From contig NZ_FCOE02000022.1 of assembly GCF_001544915.2 (NCBI RefSeq), positions 62,001 through 126,000 of the forward strand: a stretch of 64,000 bases of DNA, given 5' to 3'. This stretch comes from Caballeronia pedi (GTDB lineage Bacteria > Pseudomonadota > Gammaproteobacteria > Burkholderiales > Burkholderiaceae). Position numbers and translations under genes: made by a program. Positions 8,353 through 17,012 of the stretch are shown one piece after another. The notes beneath the pieces were generated by a model. It was not told the origin of the DNA. It saw nothing but the letters and a program-made list of their open reading frames with translations, and did no database searches. Positions within the stretch are counted from its first letter, which is position 1, and every line of letters begins with the position of its first letter.

Positions 8353-9747
8353 ATGCACATCCACATCCTCGGCATCTGCGGCACCTTCATGGGCGGACTC
8401 GCCGTCCTGGCGCGCGAAGCGGGCCACAAGGTCACCGGCTGCGACGCGGGCGTCTACCCGCCGATGAGCACGCAGCTCGAAGCGCAGGGCATCGAGTTGA
8501 TCGAAGGTTTCGGCGTCGAGCAACTCGCGCTCGAACCGGATCTGTTCGTCATCGGCAACGTGGTGACGCGCGGCAATCCGCTGATGGAAGCCATCCTGGA
8601 TCGCGGTCTGCCGTATACGTCCGGCCCGCAGTGGCTCGGCGAGCATGTACTCAACGGTAAATGGGTGCTCGCGGTCGCCGGCACGCACGGCAAGACGACG
8701 ACCAGTTCCATGCTCGCGTGGCTGCTCGAAGATGCGGGCATGAACCCGGGCTTTCTGATCGGCGGCGTGCCGCTCAACTTCGGCATTTCCGCGCGGCTGA
8801 CGGATTCGAGCTTCTTCGTCATCGAAGCCGACGAATACGACACCGCGTTCTTCGACAAGCGCTCGAAGTTCGTCCACTACCGCCCGCGCACGGCGGTGCT
8901 CAACAATCTCGAATTCGATCACGCCGACATCTTTCCCGATCTCGCCTCGATCGAAACGCAATTCCATCATCTCGTGCGCACGGTGCCGGGCATTGGCCGC
9001 ATCGTGACGAACGGGCGCGAGGACGCGCTGGAGCGCGTGCTCACGCGCGGCTGCTGGTCGGGCGTCGAGCGCTTCGGCGTCGACGGCGGCTGGCAGGCGT
9101 TGCCCGCGACCGATGGCGCTCCCGTCGACGAACAGTTCGCCGTGTACTGGGAGGGCGAGCGTCAGGGCGTCGTCGACTGGCAGGTGCAGGGCGAGCACAA
9201 TCGCATGAATGCGCTCGCGGCGATCGCGGCGGCGCGTTCGGTCGGCGTGCCGGCGGCGCAGTCGGCGAAGTCGCTGGCGAGCTTTCGCAACGTCAAGCGG
9301 CGCATGGAAGTGAAAGGCAGCGTCGATGGCGTCACCGTCTACGACGACTTCGCGCATCACCCGACCGCGATCGACACGACCGTCGCAGGACTGAGAACGC
9401 GCATCGGCCAGGCGCGCATTCTCGCGGTGCTGGAACCGCGCTCTAACACGATGAAGCTCGGCACGATGAAGGCGCAGTTGCCCGCGAGTCTCGCCAATGC
9501 CGATCTCGTGTTCGGCTACGGCGCGCGTGAAGGCCGCGACAAGCTCGGCTGGGATCTCGCCGAGGCGCTGTCCCCGCTCGGCGACAAGGCGCGGGCATTC
9601 AACGAGATCGAACCTCTGGTGAAGGCGGTCGCGGCAGCCGCGCGCCCCGGCGACCATGTGCTCGTGATGAGCAACGGCGGCTTCGGCGGCGTCCATCAGA
9701 AACTGCTCGACGCGCTCTCGGTGCGTGGCGCAGGAGGACATTCGTGA
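8353..9747 (+). CDS. mpl: UDP-N-acetylmuramate:L-alanyl-gamma-D-glutamyl-meso-diaminopimelate ligase
   Basis: A 464-residue Mur ligase that re-attaches recycled tripeptide to UDP-MurNAc in peptidoglycan recycling. It starts MHIHILGICGTFMGGLAVLAREAGH (Rossmann motif), has the ATP P-loop GTHGKTTTSSM (about 113-123), the Mur central motif VIEADEYDTAFFD and the C-terminal DDFAHHPTAI segment. The start at 8353 gives the canonical N-terminus; the open frame extends upstream without support. A TACAAT minus-10-like hexamer lies at 8243-8248. Its stop overlaps the GTG of yqiA (GTGA). Confidence 0.95.
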   Translation: MHIHILGICGTFMGGLAVLAREAGHKVTGCDAGVYPPMSTQLEAQGIELIEGFGVEQLALEPDLFVIGNVVTRGNPLMEAILDRGLPYTSGPQWLGEHVLNGKWVLAVAGTHGKTTTSSMLAWLLEDAGMNPGFLIGGVPLNFGISARLTDSSFFVIEADEYDTAFFDKRSKFVHYRPRTAVLNNLEFDHADIFPDLASIETQFHHLVRTVPGIGRIVTNGREDALERVLTRGCWSGVERFGVDGGWQALPATDGAPVDEQFAVYWEGERQGVVDWQVQGEHNRMNALAAIAAARSVGVPAAQSAKSLASFRNVKRRMEVKGSVDGVTVYDDFAHHPTAIDTTVAGLRTRIGQARILAVLEPRSNTMKLGTMKAQLPASLANADLVFGYGAREGRDKLGWDLAEALSPLGDKARAFNEIEPLVKAVAAAARPGDHVLVMSNGGFGGVHQKLLDALSVRGAGGHS

Positions 9748-10340
9748 TTCTCTATCTGCACGGCTTTCGCTCGTCTCCCCAATCGTTCAAGGCGCGCGTG
9801 ATGCGCGCGCGCCTCGCGGAACTCGGGAGGCTCGGCGAGTGGCAGTGCCCGGCGCTGCCGGTGTCGCCGTTCGACGCCGTCGCGCTGGCGGAATCGCTCG
9901 CGGCGGACGAGAGCCCGGCCGATGTGACCGTCGTCGGCAGTTCGCTCGGCGGCTACTACGCCACGTATCTCGCCGAAAAGCACGGCTGGCGCGCCGTGCT
10001 GCTCAATCCCGCGGTCGTGCCGCAGCGCGATCTGAGCCATTTTCTCGGCGATCAGCCGCTGTGGCACGGCGACGGCAGCATCACGGTGTTGCCGCGCCAT
10101 CTCGACGAGTTGCGCGCGCTTTCCGTCGCGTCGATCACGCGGCCCGAGCGCTACTATCTGATCGCGGCCACCGGCGACGAAGTGCTCGATTACCGCACGA
10201 TGCTCGACCACTATCCCGGCGTGCGCACGACGCTGATTCAGGGCGGCGATCACGCGATCAGCGACTTCCCGGCCCATCTCGCCGAAGTCCTCGCGTTCTG
10301 CGATCAGACGCCGCCGCTCGTCGCGCCGGCCGCCGCGTGA
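9744..10340 (+). CDS. yqiA: YqiA/YcfP-family alpha/beta-fold esterase
   Basis: A 198-residue alpha/beta hydrolase with a GTG start overlapping the mpl stop by four bases. Features are the oxyanion-side motif LYLHGFRSSPQSFKA at the N-terminus, the nucleophile elbow VGSSLGGYYA (Ser about residue 72), an Asp near ATGDEVLDY and a His in GGDHAISDF. YqiA of E. coli hydrolyses short acyl-CoA and p-nitrophenyl esters in vitro; the natural substrate is unknown. Confidence 0.88.
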   Translation: MILYLHGFRSSPQSFKARVMRARLAELGRLGEWQCPALPVSPFDAVALAESLAADESPADVTVVGSSLGGYYATYLAEKHGWRAVLLNPAVVPQRDLSHFLGDQPLWHGDGSITVLPRHLDELRALSVASITRPERYYLIAATGDEVLDYRTMLDHYPGVRTTLIQGGDHAISDFPAHLAEVLAFCDQTPPLVAPAAA

Positions 10341-10420
10341 CGCGGGCATCGAACCCATTCAACCACCGGCGCGCCTGCCGCACGAGCGCGGCCCGGTCCA
10401 CCGTATGACGAGAGTATTGA

Positions 10421-12475
10421 GTGAACGTTTTCTTCGAGGAATCGGGTAGTTTCAAGGCCGGATCGGTGCTGTCCAAACAGGGCGACGCGTTCCAGGTCGA
10501 GTTGCCGGGCGGGCGGCGCGCGAAGGTGCGCGCCAAAGACGTGCTGATCGAATTCGACAAACCCGCCGCCGGCGATCTGATGCAGGAAGCCGACGCCATC
10601 GCGCAGGACATCGATCTCGATTTTCTGTGGGAATGCGCGCCCGACGACGAATTCCCGTTCGCCACGCTCGGCGCGGACTATTTCGGCGACAAGTTCGGTC
10701 CCGCCGAACGCGCGGCGCTCGTCCTGCGCATGCACGGCGCGCCGGTCTATTTCCGGCGCAAGGGGCGCGGCCAGTATCAGCGCGCGCCGCAGGAACAGTT
10801 GCAGATGGCGCTCGCCGGGCTGGAGCGCAAGCGTCAGCAGGCGCTCGTGCAGCAGGGCTACGAAGAGGAAATGAAGGCGGGCAAACTGCCCGACGCGCTG
10901 AAGGGCAAGGCGCTCGGCCTGCTCACCAAGCCGGACAAGAATTCCATCGAGTACAAGGCACTCGAGGCGGCGGCGGCCGCGCGCGGCATCTCGCAGGCGC
11001 GTCTGATGCTCGAATGCGGCGGTATTGCATCGCCGCGCGCGCTGCACGAAGCGCGCTTTCTATCGGAGTATTTCCCGCACGGCATCGGCTTTCCGTCGGT
11101 GCAGCCGGGGCCGCTGCCCGAGGATCTGCCTGAAGCGCACGTCGAAGCCTTCTCGATCGACGACGTCACCACGACCGAAATCGACGACGCGTTCTCCGTC
11201 GAGCATCTTTCCGATGGCCGCGTGCGCGTGGGCATCCACATCGCGGCGCCGGCGCTCGGCATCACGCGCGGCGACGCGATCGACGCAATCGCGCGCGGGC
11301 GTCTGTCGACCGTCTACATGCCCGGCGACAAGATCACGATGCTGCCCGACAACGTCGTCGATGTATTCACGCTCGGCGAAGGCGGGCTGCGTCCGGCGCT
11401 GTCGCTGTACATCATCGTGAATCGCGAGACGCAGGATATCGTCGCGACGGAAACGCGCGCCGAGCGCGTGTTCGTGAAGAGCAATCTGCGCCACAACCAT
11501 CTCGACGAGTTCGTCACCGAGGAAAGCCTCGCGGCGGGCGCGGGCGACTATCCGCACAAGGCGGACATCGCGGTGCTGTGGCCGCTCGCGCAGGCGCTCT
11601 TCGAAAAGCGGCAGCAGGCGCGCGCCACCTATGGTTTGAAGCGCGAAGTGCAGCGCAACAACGACTTCAACTTCTATGTCGAGGGCGAGCACATCACGAT
11701 CACGCCGCGCCGTCGCGGTTCGCCGCTCGATCTGATCGTCGCGGAGCTGGCGATTCTCGCGAACTCGTCGTGGGGCGCGTTCCTGAACGATCACGGCGTG
11801 CCGGGCATCTATCGCTCGCAGCGCGGTTTCGGCGGGCCGGGCCCGAAGCGCACGCGCATGCAGACGACGCCCGCGCCGCACGAAGGTCTGGGCGTCGCGC
11901 AATACGCGTGGAGCACGTCGCCGCTGCGCCGCTATGTCGATCTCGTCAATCAATGGCAACTGATCGCGTGTGTGCAGCACGGCGTGACGGCGAAGCTCGC
12001 CGCGCCGTTCAAGCCGAAGGACGCGGATCTCTTCGCCGTCGTGCAGGGCTTCGACGATACCTACACCGCGTATGCCGATCACCAGCGCCGCATGGAATAT
12101 TTCTGGTGCCTGCGCTGGCTGAAGCAGGAGAACCGGAAGCAGGTTCCGGCGTCGGTCATCAAGGACGATCTCGTGCGGCTCGAAGAAATTCCGCTGATCC
12201 TGCATGTGCCGGGTCTCGGCGTGCATGCGCGCGGCACGCGCGTGATGCTGGAAGTCGTATCGATCGATGAACTGACCGTCGAAGCGTCGTGCCGTTTGCT
12301 GCACGTCATCGATGCGCCCGCCGCGAGCGCGCCGGTCGAGGAAGACGAAGCGGAAGAAGAGATCATCGAAGCGACCGATCTTTCCGCCGAAAGCGAAGCG
12401 GAAGCGCAGGCGGAAGCGTCGACGGAGCAGCCACAACCGGAAACGCCGGACAACGCGCAGGAACCGACGCCATGA
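10421..12475 (+). CDS. RNase II/RNB-domain exoribonuclease
   Basis: A 684-residue 3'-5' exoribonuclease of the RNB superfamily. It starts with GTG (MNVFFEESGSFKAGSVL). The RNB catalytic region contains DDVTTTEIDDAFSVEHL (about 247-263) with the metal-binding aspartates, and later the NSSWGAFL and STSPLRRYVDLVNQWQL motifs of the family. The C-terminus ends in a strongly acidic, low-complexity tail (about 625-684: EEDEAEEEIIEA...), so a classical S1 domain is divergent or missing. Homologues in Burkholderia are labelled VacB/RNase II. It overlaps aroE by four bases (ATGA). Confidence 0.88.
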   Translation: MNVFFEESGSFKAGSVLSKQGDAFQVELPGGRRAKVRAKDVLIEFDKPAAGDLMQEADAIAQDIDLDFLWECAPDDEFPFATLGADYFGDKFGPAERAALVLRMHGAPVYFRRKGRGQYQRAPQEQLQMALAGLERKRQQALVQQGYEEEMKAGKLPDALKGKALGLLTKPDKNSIEYKALEAAAAARGISQARLMLECGGIASPRALHEARFLSEYFPHGIGFPSVQPGPLPEDLPEAHVEAFSIDDVTTTEIDDAFSVEHLSDGRVRVGIHIAAPALGITRGDAIDAIARGRLSTVYMPGDKITMLPDNVVDVFTLGEGGLRPALSLYIIVNRETQDIVATETRAERVFVKSNLRHNHLDEFVTEESLAAGAGDYPHKADIAVLWPLAQALFEKRQQARATYGLKREVQRNNDFNFYVEGEHITITPRRRGSPLDLIVAELAILANSSWGAFLNDHGVPGIYRSQRGFGGPGPKRTRMQTTPAPHEGLGVAQYAWSTSPLRRYVDLVNQWQLIACVQHGVTAKLAAPFKPKDADLFAVVQGFDDTYTAYADHQRRMEYFWCLRWLKQENRKQVPASVIKDDLVRLEEIPLILHVPGLGVHARGTRVMLEVVSIDELTVEASCRLLHVIDAPAASAPVEEDEAEEEIIEATDLSAESEAEAQAEASTEQPQPETPDNAQEPTP

Positions 12476-13314
12476 AAGACCAGTACGCGGTGATCGGCAA
12501 TCCGATCGAACACAGCAAATCGCCGTGGATTCACGCGAAGTTCGCCGCGCAGACCGGCGAGCCGGTCGAATACGGGCGCATTCTCGGGCCGCTCGGCGGT
12601 TTCGAGCGTGAGGTGAAGCAATTCATCGCGTCGGGCGGACGCGGCATGAACGTCACGGTGCCGTTCAAGCTCGAAGCGCATGCGCTCGCAGATTCACTGT
12701 CGCCACGCGCGGCGGCGGCGGGCGCGGTGAACACGCTGGCCTTCGGTCCCGATGGCGTGCGCGGCGACAACACCGACGGCGTCGGGCTCGTGCGCGACAT
12801 CGAAGTGAATCTCGGCGTGAGCCTGAAAGGCGCGCGCATCCTGCTGCTGGGCGCGGGCGGGGCGGCGCGCGGCGTCGTGCTGCCGATCTTCGATCGCGCG
12901 CCGGCGGCGCTGACCATCGTCAACCGCACGGCGGCGAAGGCGCAGCAGCTCGTCGAGCAGTTCGCGGGCAACGCGGCCGAATGCGGTGTGCGCTTCTCGG
13001 GCGGCGGCGCGGACAGCGCCGAAGCCGGCCGTTACGACGTGATCGTCAACGCGACCGCGGGCAGCCTCGACGCCGCCTTGCCCGATTGCGACGACAGCGC
13101 GTTCGGCGCGGGCACGCTCGCCTACGACATGATGTACGGCGCGCAGCCGACCGTCTTCATGCAGCACGCATCGAGGCTCGGCGCGCGCGCGTCGGACGGC
13201 CTGGGCATGCTGGTCGAGCAGGCGGCCGAATCGTTCTTCATCTGGCGCGGCGTGCGCCCGGACGGTGGCGCGGTGCTGCACGAATTGCGCCAGGCGCTCG
13301 CAGCCAAAGCCTGA
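12472..13314 (+). CDS. aroE: Shikimate dehydrogenase (NADP)
   Basis: A 280-residue enzyme reducing 3-dehydroshikimate to shikimate. Substrate-binding motifs NPIEHSKSPWIHAKF and NVTVPFK (catalytic Lys) are present, with GDNTDGVGLV and the Rossmann motif GAGGAARGV. The start codon overlaps the RNB gene stop, and its own stop overlaps the mtgA start by one base, so the genes are translationally coupled. The preceding enzyme of the pathway, AroQ, is decayed in this window at 6478-6741. Confidence 0.96.
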   Translation: MKDQYAVIGNPIEHSKSPWIHAKFAAQTGEPVEYGRILGPLGGFEREVKQFIASGGRGMNVTVPFKLEAHALADSLSPRAAAAGAVNTLAFGPDGVRGDNTDGVGLVRDIEVNLGVSLKGARILLLGAGGAARGVVLPIFDRAPAALTIVNRTAAKAQQLVEQFAGNAAECGVRFSGGGADSAEAGRYDVIVNATAGSLDAALPDCDDSAFGAGTLAYDMMYGAQPTVFMQHASRLGARASDGLGMLVEQAAESFFIWRGVRPDGGAVLHELRQALAAKA

Positions 13315-14075
13315 TGACGACCGCGCCGCTCGGCAGCCGCACGCCTACCGGCACGCCGCGCGTGCGACGCGCGGTGCGGCTCGGCCCGGCGCGCTGGATC
13401 GCTTATGGCGTCTCGGTGCTCGGCATCGCGTTCATCGCGACGCAGCTCTACTTTTTCGCGCAGATCGGCATCTGGACGGTCGTGAATCCCGGCCCGACCG
13501 CGTTCATGCGCGCCGATGCGTGGACGCTCGCCAAGACGCATCCGGGCATTGCGCTGGAACGCAACTGGGTGCCGTACGACCAGATTTCGCGCAACCTGAA
13601 GCGCGCGATCATCGCGTCTGAAGACGCCAACTTCGTCAACAACAACGGCTACGAAACCGACGCCATCCTGCAGGCGTGGGAGAAGAACAAGTCGCGCGGG
13701 AAGATCGTCGCGGGTGGATCGACCATTTCGCAGCAGCTCGCGCGCAATCTGTTCCTTTCGCGTGAGAAGAGCTATGTGCGCAAGGCGCAGGAGCTGGTCA
13801 TCACCTGGATGCTCGAATTCTGGATGGATAAGGAACGCATCTTCGAGATCTATCTGAATTCCGTCGAATGGGGCAACGGCGTGTACGGCGCCGAAGCTGC
13901 CGCGCAGCATTACTACAAGACGTCGGCGGCGAAACTCACCGCCTGGCAGAGCGCGCGGCTCGCCGTGATGCTGCCGCGTCCCAAGTATTTCGATGACCAT
14001 CGCAATGCGCCGTATCTGTCGCAGCGGGCCGGCGTCATCGCGCGGCGGATGGGGGCGGCGGAATTGCCGCAGTGA
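13314..14075 (+). CDS. mtgA: Monofunctional biosynthetic peptidoglycan transglycosylase
   Basis: A 253-residue family-51 glycosyltransferase that polymerises lipid II into glycan strands. One N-terminal transmembrane anchor (about 28-50, WIAYGVSVLGIAFIATQLYF) precedes the catalytic domain. The catalytic Glu103 is in IIASEDANF; GGSTISQQLARNLFLS and the conserved EIYLNSVEWGNGVYGAEAAA segment complete the family motifs. A terminator follows 30 bases after the stop, closing the mpl-yqiA-RNB-aroE-mtgA run. Confidence 0.95.
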   Translation: MTTAPLGSRTPTGTPRVRRAVRLGPARWIAYGVSVLGIAFIATQLYFFAQIGIWTVVNPGPTAFMRADAWTLAKTHPGIALERNWVPYDQISRNLKRAIIASEDANFVNNNGYETDAILQAWEKNKSRGKIVAGGSTISQQLARNLFLSREKSYVRKAQELVITWMLEFWMDKERIFEIYLNSVEWGNGVYGAEAAAQHYYKTSAAKLTAWQSARLAVMLPRPKYFDDHRNAPYLSQRAGVIARRMGAAELPQ

Positions 14076-14103
14076 AATTTAGCTTTGCCAAACTAAACAA
14101 TGT

Positions 14104-14130
14104 AAAGCCCTGATTTATCAGGGCTTTTTT
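14104..14130 (+). terminator. Rho-independent terminator after mtgA
   Basis: A perfect 10-bp stem, AAAGCCCTGA (14104-14113) with TCAGGGCTTT (14118-14127), loop TTTA, followed by a T run. Confidence 0.92.
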
Positions 14131-14191
14131 GTTTTCAAAAGGCTGTCGGTTGTCAGGTTTCCTCCCAACATCTGAGCAGTGCGATCACATA

Positions 14192-14224
14192 TTGAATTAT
14201 TCGGAGAGGCGGAACTACAATCCG
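14192..14224 (+). promoter_or_regulatory. Predicted sigma-70 promoter and operator for the IclR-led sugar-acid operon
   Basis: TTGAAT at 14192-14197 and TACAAT at 14216-14221 are separated by 18 bases. An inverted repeat CGGA-N7-TCCG (14210-14224) overlaps the minus-10 box and could be an operator, for instance for the IclR protein encoded downstream. The rest of the 340-base gap 14076-14415 holds the mtgA terminator, this promoter, a hairpin near 14240-14280 and a 32-codon leader frame. Confidence 0.5.
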
Positions 14225-14298
14225 ACCAAGCCAAACGGCACATGCGTGCAAAGACCGGGAGAAACCGGCTCGCACGACCAGAACAACGGAGACACGTC

Positions 14299-14397
14299 AT
14301 GCACTCGATCGCCTGCCCGCGCTCGCGGGCCTCATCGCACGAATCGCACGCTTCGACTTTGCGCGCCGCCAACCGCGCATCTCGACCGACGCGCTAA
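14299..14397 (+). CDS. Possible 32-codon leader ORF upstream of the IclR gene
   Basis: The ATG at 14299 has GGAG seven bases upstream and the frame (MHSIACPRSRASSHESHAS...) stops at 14397, 18 bases before the regulator start. The product is Ser/Arg-rich with no recognisable domain. It lies in the 5' leader defined by the predicted promoter, so it could be a translational leader, or chance. Confidence 0.25.
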   Translation: MHSIACPRSRASSHESHASTLRAANRASRPTR

Positions 14398-14415
14398 TCG
14401 ACGAGGACGCGCGCC

Positions 14416-15360
14416 ATGACCCAATTTCAGAATCCGGAAACCGACACCGCCGAAGCGCAGGCCGCGCATACCAGCGGCCCGCGCGCGAAGCCGAGCGGCG
14501 CGAGCGCAACGAAACATCTGCCCGATCCCGACGCGATCGCATTGCCGAGCGCGCTCGTCGACATCACGCCGCAACAGGCCGGCACGCAGACGCTGCTGCG
14601 CGGCCTCGCGATTCTCGAAGCCGCCGCCAACGGCGCGCGCGATCTGCGCTCGTTCGGCGCGGCGCTCGGCACGACGCGCAGCACCACGCACCGGCTCGTC
14701 AGCTCGCTCGTGCAGGCGCGCTATCTGCGCCAGGTGCAGGGCGGCTATCTGCTCGGACCGAAGCTGATCGAACTGGGCACGATCGCGCTGGAACAGATGC
14801 CGCTCACGACGGTCGCGCGCCCGCATCTGCAAGCGCTCGCCGATCACACGCACGACACCATCCACCTCGGCGTGCGCGACGGCGACGACGTGCTCTACAT
14901 CGACAAGATTCCCGGCACGCGCGGCCTGGAGATGCGCTCGCGCGTCGGGCACCGCATGCCGCTCGCGTCGACGGGCATCGGCAAGGCGATGATGCTCGAC
15001 CTCGAAGCGAACGCGTGGAAGAGGCTGCTCGACGCGTCGCATCGCGCGCTCGCGAAGACGAGCTTCAAGCCCGATAACCGCCCCGACTTCGACACCTTCC
15101 TGCAGCGCATGACGCGCTATTCGCAAGGCGGTTTCACCTTCGATCTCGAAGAGAACGAAGCGTCGATCCGCTGCGTCGCCGCGCCCGTGCGCGATGCGTC
15201 GGGCGCGATCGTCGCGGCGTTGTCGGTGGCGAGCACGATTCCCTATATGCCGCACGAACGCATGGAAGAACTGATTCCGGTCTTGCAGCGCGAGGCGCGC
15301 GCGATCTCCGAGGAACTCGGCTGGCGCGCGCCGCAGTCCGCGCGCAGGATCAAGCGATGA
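14416..15360 (+). CDS. IclR-family transcriptional regulator (sugar-acid catabolism)
   Basis: A 314-residue protein. A disordered N-terminal 55 residues precede a winged helix-turn-helix (about 58-120, LLRGLAILEAAANGARDLRSF ... TTRSTTHRLVSSLVQARYL) and an IclR effector-binding domain with SRVGHRMPLASTGIGKAM and a C-terminal RCVAAPVRDASGAIVAALS. A GAGGA ribosome site precedes the ATG. It overlaps dgoK by four bases (ATGA), so regulator and catabolic genes are co-transcribed; I infer that it senses a galactonate/KDPGal-type intermediate. Confidence 0.9.
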   Translation: MTQFQNPETDTAEAQAAHTSGPRAKPSGASATKHLPDPDAIALPSALVDITPQQAGTQTLLRGLAILEAAANGARDLRSFGAALGTTRSTTHRLVSSLVQARYLRQVQGGYLLGPKLIELGTIALEQMPLTTVARPHLQALADHTHDTIHLGVRDGDDVLYIDKIPGTRGLEMRSRVGHRMPLASTGIGKAMMLDLEANAWKRLLDASHRALAKTSFKPDNRPDFDTFLQRMTRYSQGGFTFDLEENEASIRCVAAPVRDASGAIVAALSVASTIPYMPHERMEELIPVLQREARAISEELGWRAPQSARRIKR

Positions 15361-16319
15361 GCGCGCCTGCACTGATCGCGCTCGACTGGGGCACGACGTC
15401 CCTGCGCGCCTATCTGCTCGGCGGCGATGGCGTCGCGCTCGATACGCGCGCGTCGTCGGCGGGCATCATGAACCTGCCCGCGGGCGGCTTCGATCAGGCG
15501 TTCGAGGAAACCTGCGGCGCGTGGCTCGATGCTGCCCGGTTGCCCGTCATCGCGGCGGGCATGGTCGGCAGCGCACAGGGCTGGGTGGAAGCGCCGTACG
15601 TCGAAACGCCGGCGGGCGCGGATGCGCTCGTCGCGGGCATCGTGAAGGTGAAGACCGCGCGCGGCGTCACGGTGCATGTCGTGCCGGGCGTGCTCGAGCC
15701 GGGCGCGTTGCCGAACGTGATGCGCGGCGAGGAAACGCAGATCTTCGGCGCGCTCGCCAGCGACGCCGCATCGGGTGCGGCGGGCGGCGCGCTGATCGGC
15801 TTGCCGGGCACGCACGCGAAATGGGTGTTCGTGAACGATGAGCGCATCGAGCGCTTCTACACCTTCATGACGGGCGAGACCTTCGGCGCGCTGCGCGATC
15901 ACACGATCCTCGGCCGCACGATGCATCCGAGCCCGACGCACGACGAACCGGTGTTTCTGCGCGGCGTCGATACCGCGCGCGATGCCGGTCATCCCGGCGT
16001 GCTCGCGACGATCTTCAGCACGCGCACGCTCGGCCTCACGGGTCAGCTCACGGCGGAGCAGCAGCCGGACTATCTGTCGGGCCTGCTGATCGGTCACGAA
16101 TTGCGCGGCCTGAACGAAGTGCTGGCGCGCCAGCAGGCGTCGCTCGCGGGCCGGACGCTGAGGCTGATCGGCAACGATGCGCTCTGCGAACGCTATCGCA
16201 CCGCGCTCGCGCGCTTCGGTTGCCACGACGCCGCGACGGTCGCGCACGCCACAGAGCACGGCCTTTACCGTATCGCAGCCCTCGCCGGGCTGGTCGCCGC
16301 GCCTGCGCGCGCGGCCTGA
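15357..16319 (+). CDS. dgoK: 2-dehydro-3-deoxygalactonokinase
   Basis: A 320-residue DgoK-family kinase that phosphorylates 2-keto-3-deoxygalactonate (KDGal) to KDPGal in the De Ley-Doudoroff galactose pathway. The phosphate-1 motif of the sugar-kinase/Hsp70/actin fold is visible at the N-terminus (ALIALDWGTTSLRAYLL), with GLPGTHAKWVFVNDERI and FYTFMTGETFGALRDHTIL typical of DgoK. It overlaps the regulator and is 15 bases ahead of dgoA. Confidence 0.93.
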   Translation: MSAPALIALDWGTTSLRAYLLGGDGVALDTRASSAGIMNLPAGGFDQAFEETCGAWLDAARLPVIAAGMVGSAQGWVEAPYVETPAGADALVAGIVKVKTARGVTVHVVPGVLEPGALPNVMRGEETQIFGALASDAASGAAGGALIGLPGTHAKWVFVNDERIERFYTFMTGETFGALRDHTILGRTMHPSPTHDEPVFLRGVDTARDAGHPGVLATIFSTRTLGLTGQLTAEQQPDYLSGLLIGHELRGLNEVLARQQASLAGRTLRLIGNDALCERYRTALARFGCHDAATVAHATEHGLYRIAALAGLVAAPARAA

Positions 16320-16334
16320 GAAGGAGCGAAAACG

Positions 16335-17012
16335 ATGCAGCCTCCCATCAATCTGCCCGCGCCGTACGGCATGCACGCCGGTCTCGCGAAGGCGTTCGCC
16401 GCGTGTCCGTTGATCGCGATTTTGCGCGGCGTGACGCCCACCGAAGCCGCCGAGCATGGCCGCGCGCTGTACGAAGCGGGCTTTCGCATCGTCGAGGTGC
16501 CGCTCAATTCGCCGCAGCCGTTCGACAGCATCGCGGCGATCCGTCAGACGCTGCCCGCCGATGCGATCGTCGGCGCGGGAACGGTGCTGCATCCGAGTTA
16601 TGTCGACAGCGTGAAGGCCGCGGGCGGCGAACTCATCGTGATGCCGCACAGCGACGCCGATGTCGTGCGCGCCGCAAAGGCGCAGGGCCTCGCATGCGCG
16701 CCGGGCGTCGCGACGCCGAACGAGGCGTTTCTCGCGCTCAAAGCAGGCGCGGACGTGCTCAAGATGTTCCCCGCCGAACAGCTCGGCCCAACCGTGACGA
16801 AGGCGTGGCGCGCGGTGATCGCGAACGAGGTGCCGCTCGTGCCGGTCGGCGGGATTTCGCCGGACAACATGGGACCGTTCCTGAGCGCTGGCGCGAACGG
16901 CTTCGGCCTCGGTTCGGCGCTGTACAAGCCGGGCCAGAGCGCGGACGTGACCGCGCGCCACGCGAAGGCCTTCATCGACGGCCTCGCGAAAGCGCGAGGC
17001 GAAACGAGATGA
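16335..17012 (+). CDS. dgoA: 2-dehydro-3-deoxy-6-phosphogalactonate aldolase
   Basis: A 225-residue class I aldolase of the KDPG/KDPGal family, cleaving KDPGal to pyruvate and glyceraldehyde 3-phosphate. The Schiff-base lysine is in VLKMFPAEQLGP; LIAILRGVTPTEA at the N-terminus carries the catalytic Glu/Arg region, and VPVGGISPDNM is the phosphate-binding end. An AAGGAG site precedes the ATG. It overlaps the following SDR gene by four bases. A second aldolase of the same family (eda) is at 56298. Confidence 0.93.
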   Translation: MQPPINLPAPYGMHAGLAKAFAACPLIAILRGVTPTEAAEHGRALYEAGFRIVEVPLNSPQPFDSIAAIRQTLPADAIVGAGTVLHPSYVDSVKAAGGELIVMPHSDADVVRAAKAQGLACAPGVATPNEAFLALKAGADVLKMFPAEQLGPTVTKAWRAVIANEVPLVPVGGISPDNMGPFLSAGANGFGLGSALYKPGQSADVTARHAKAFIDGLAKARGETR

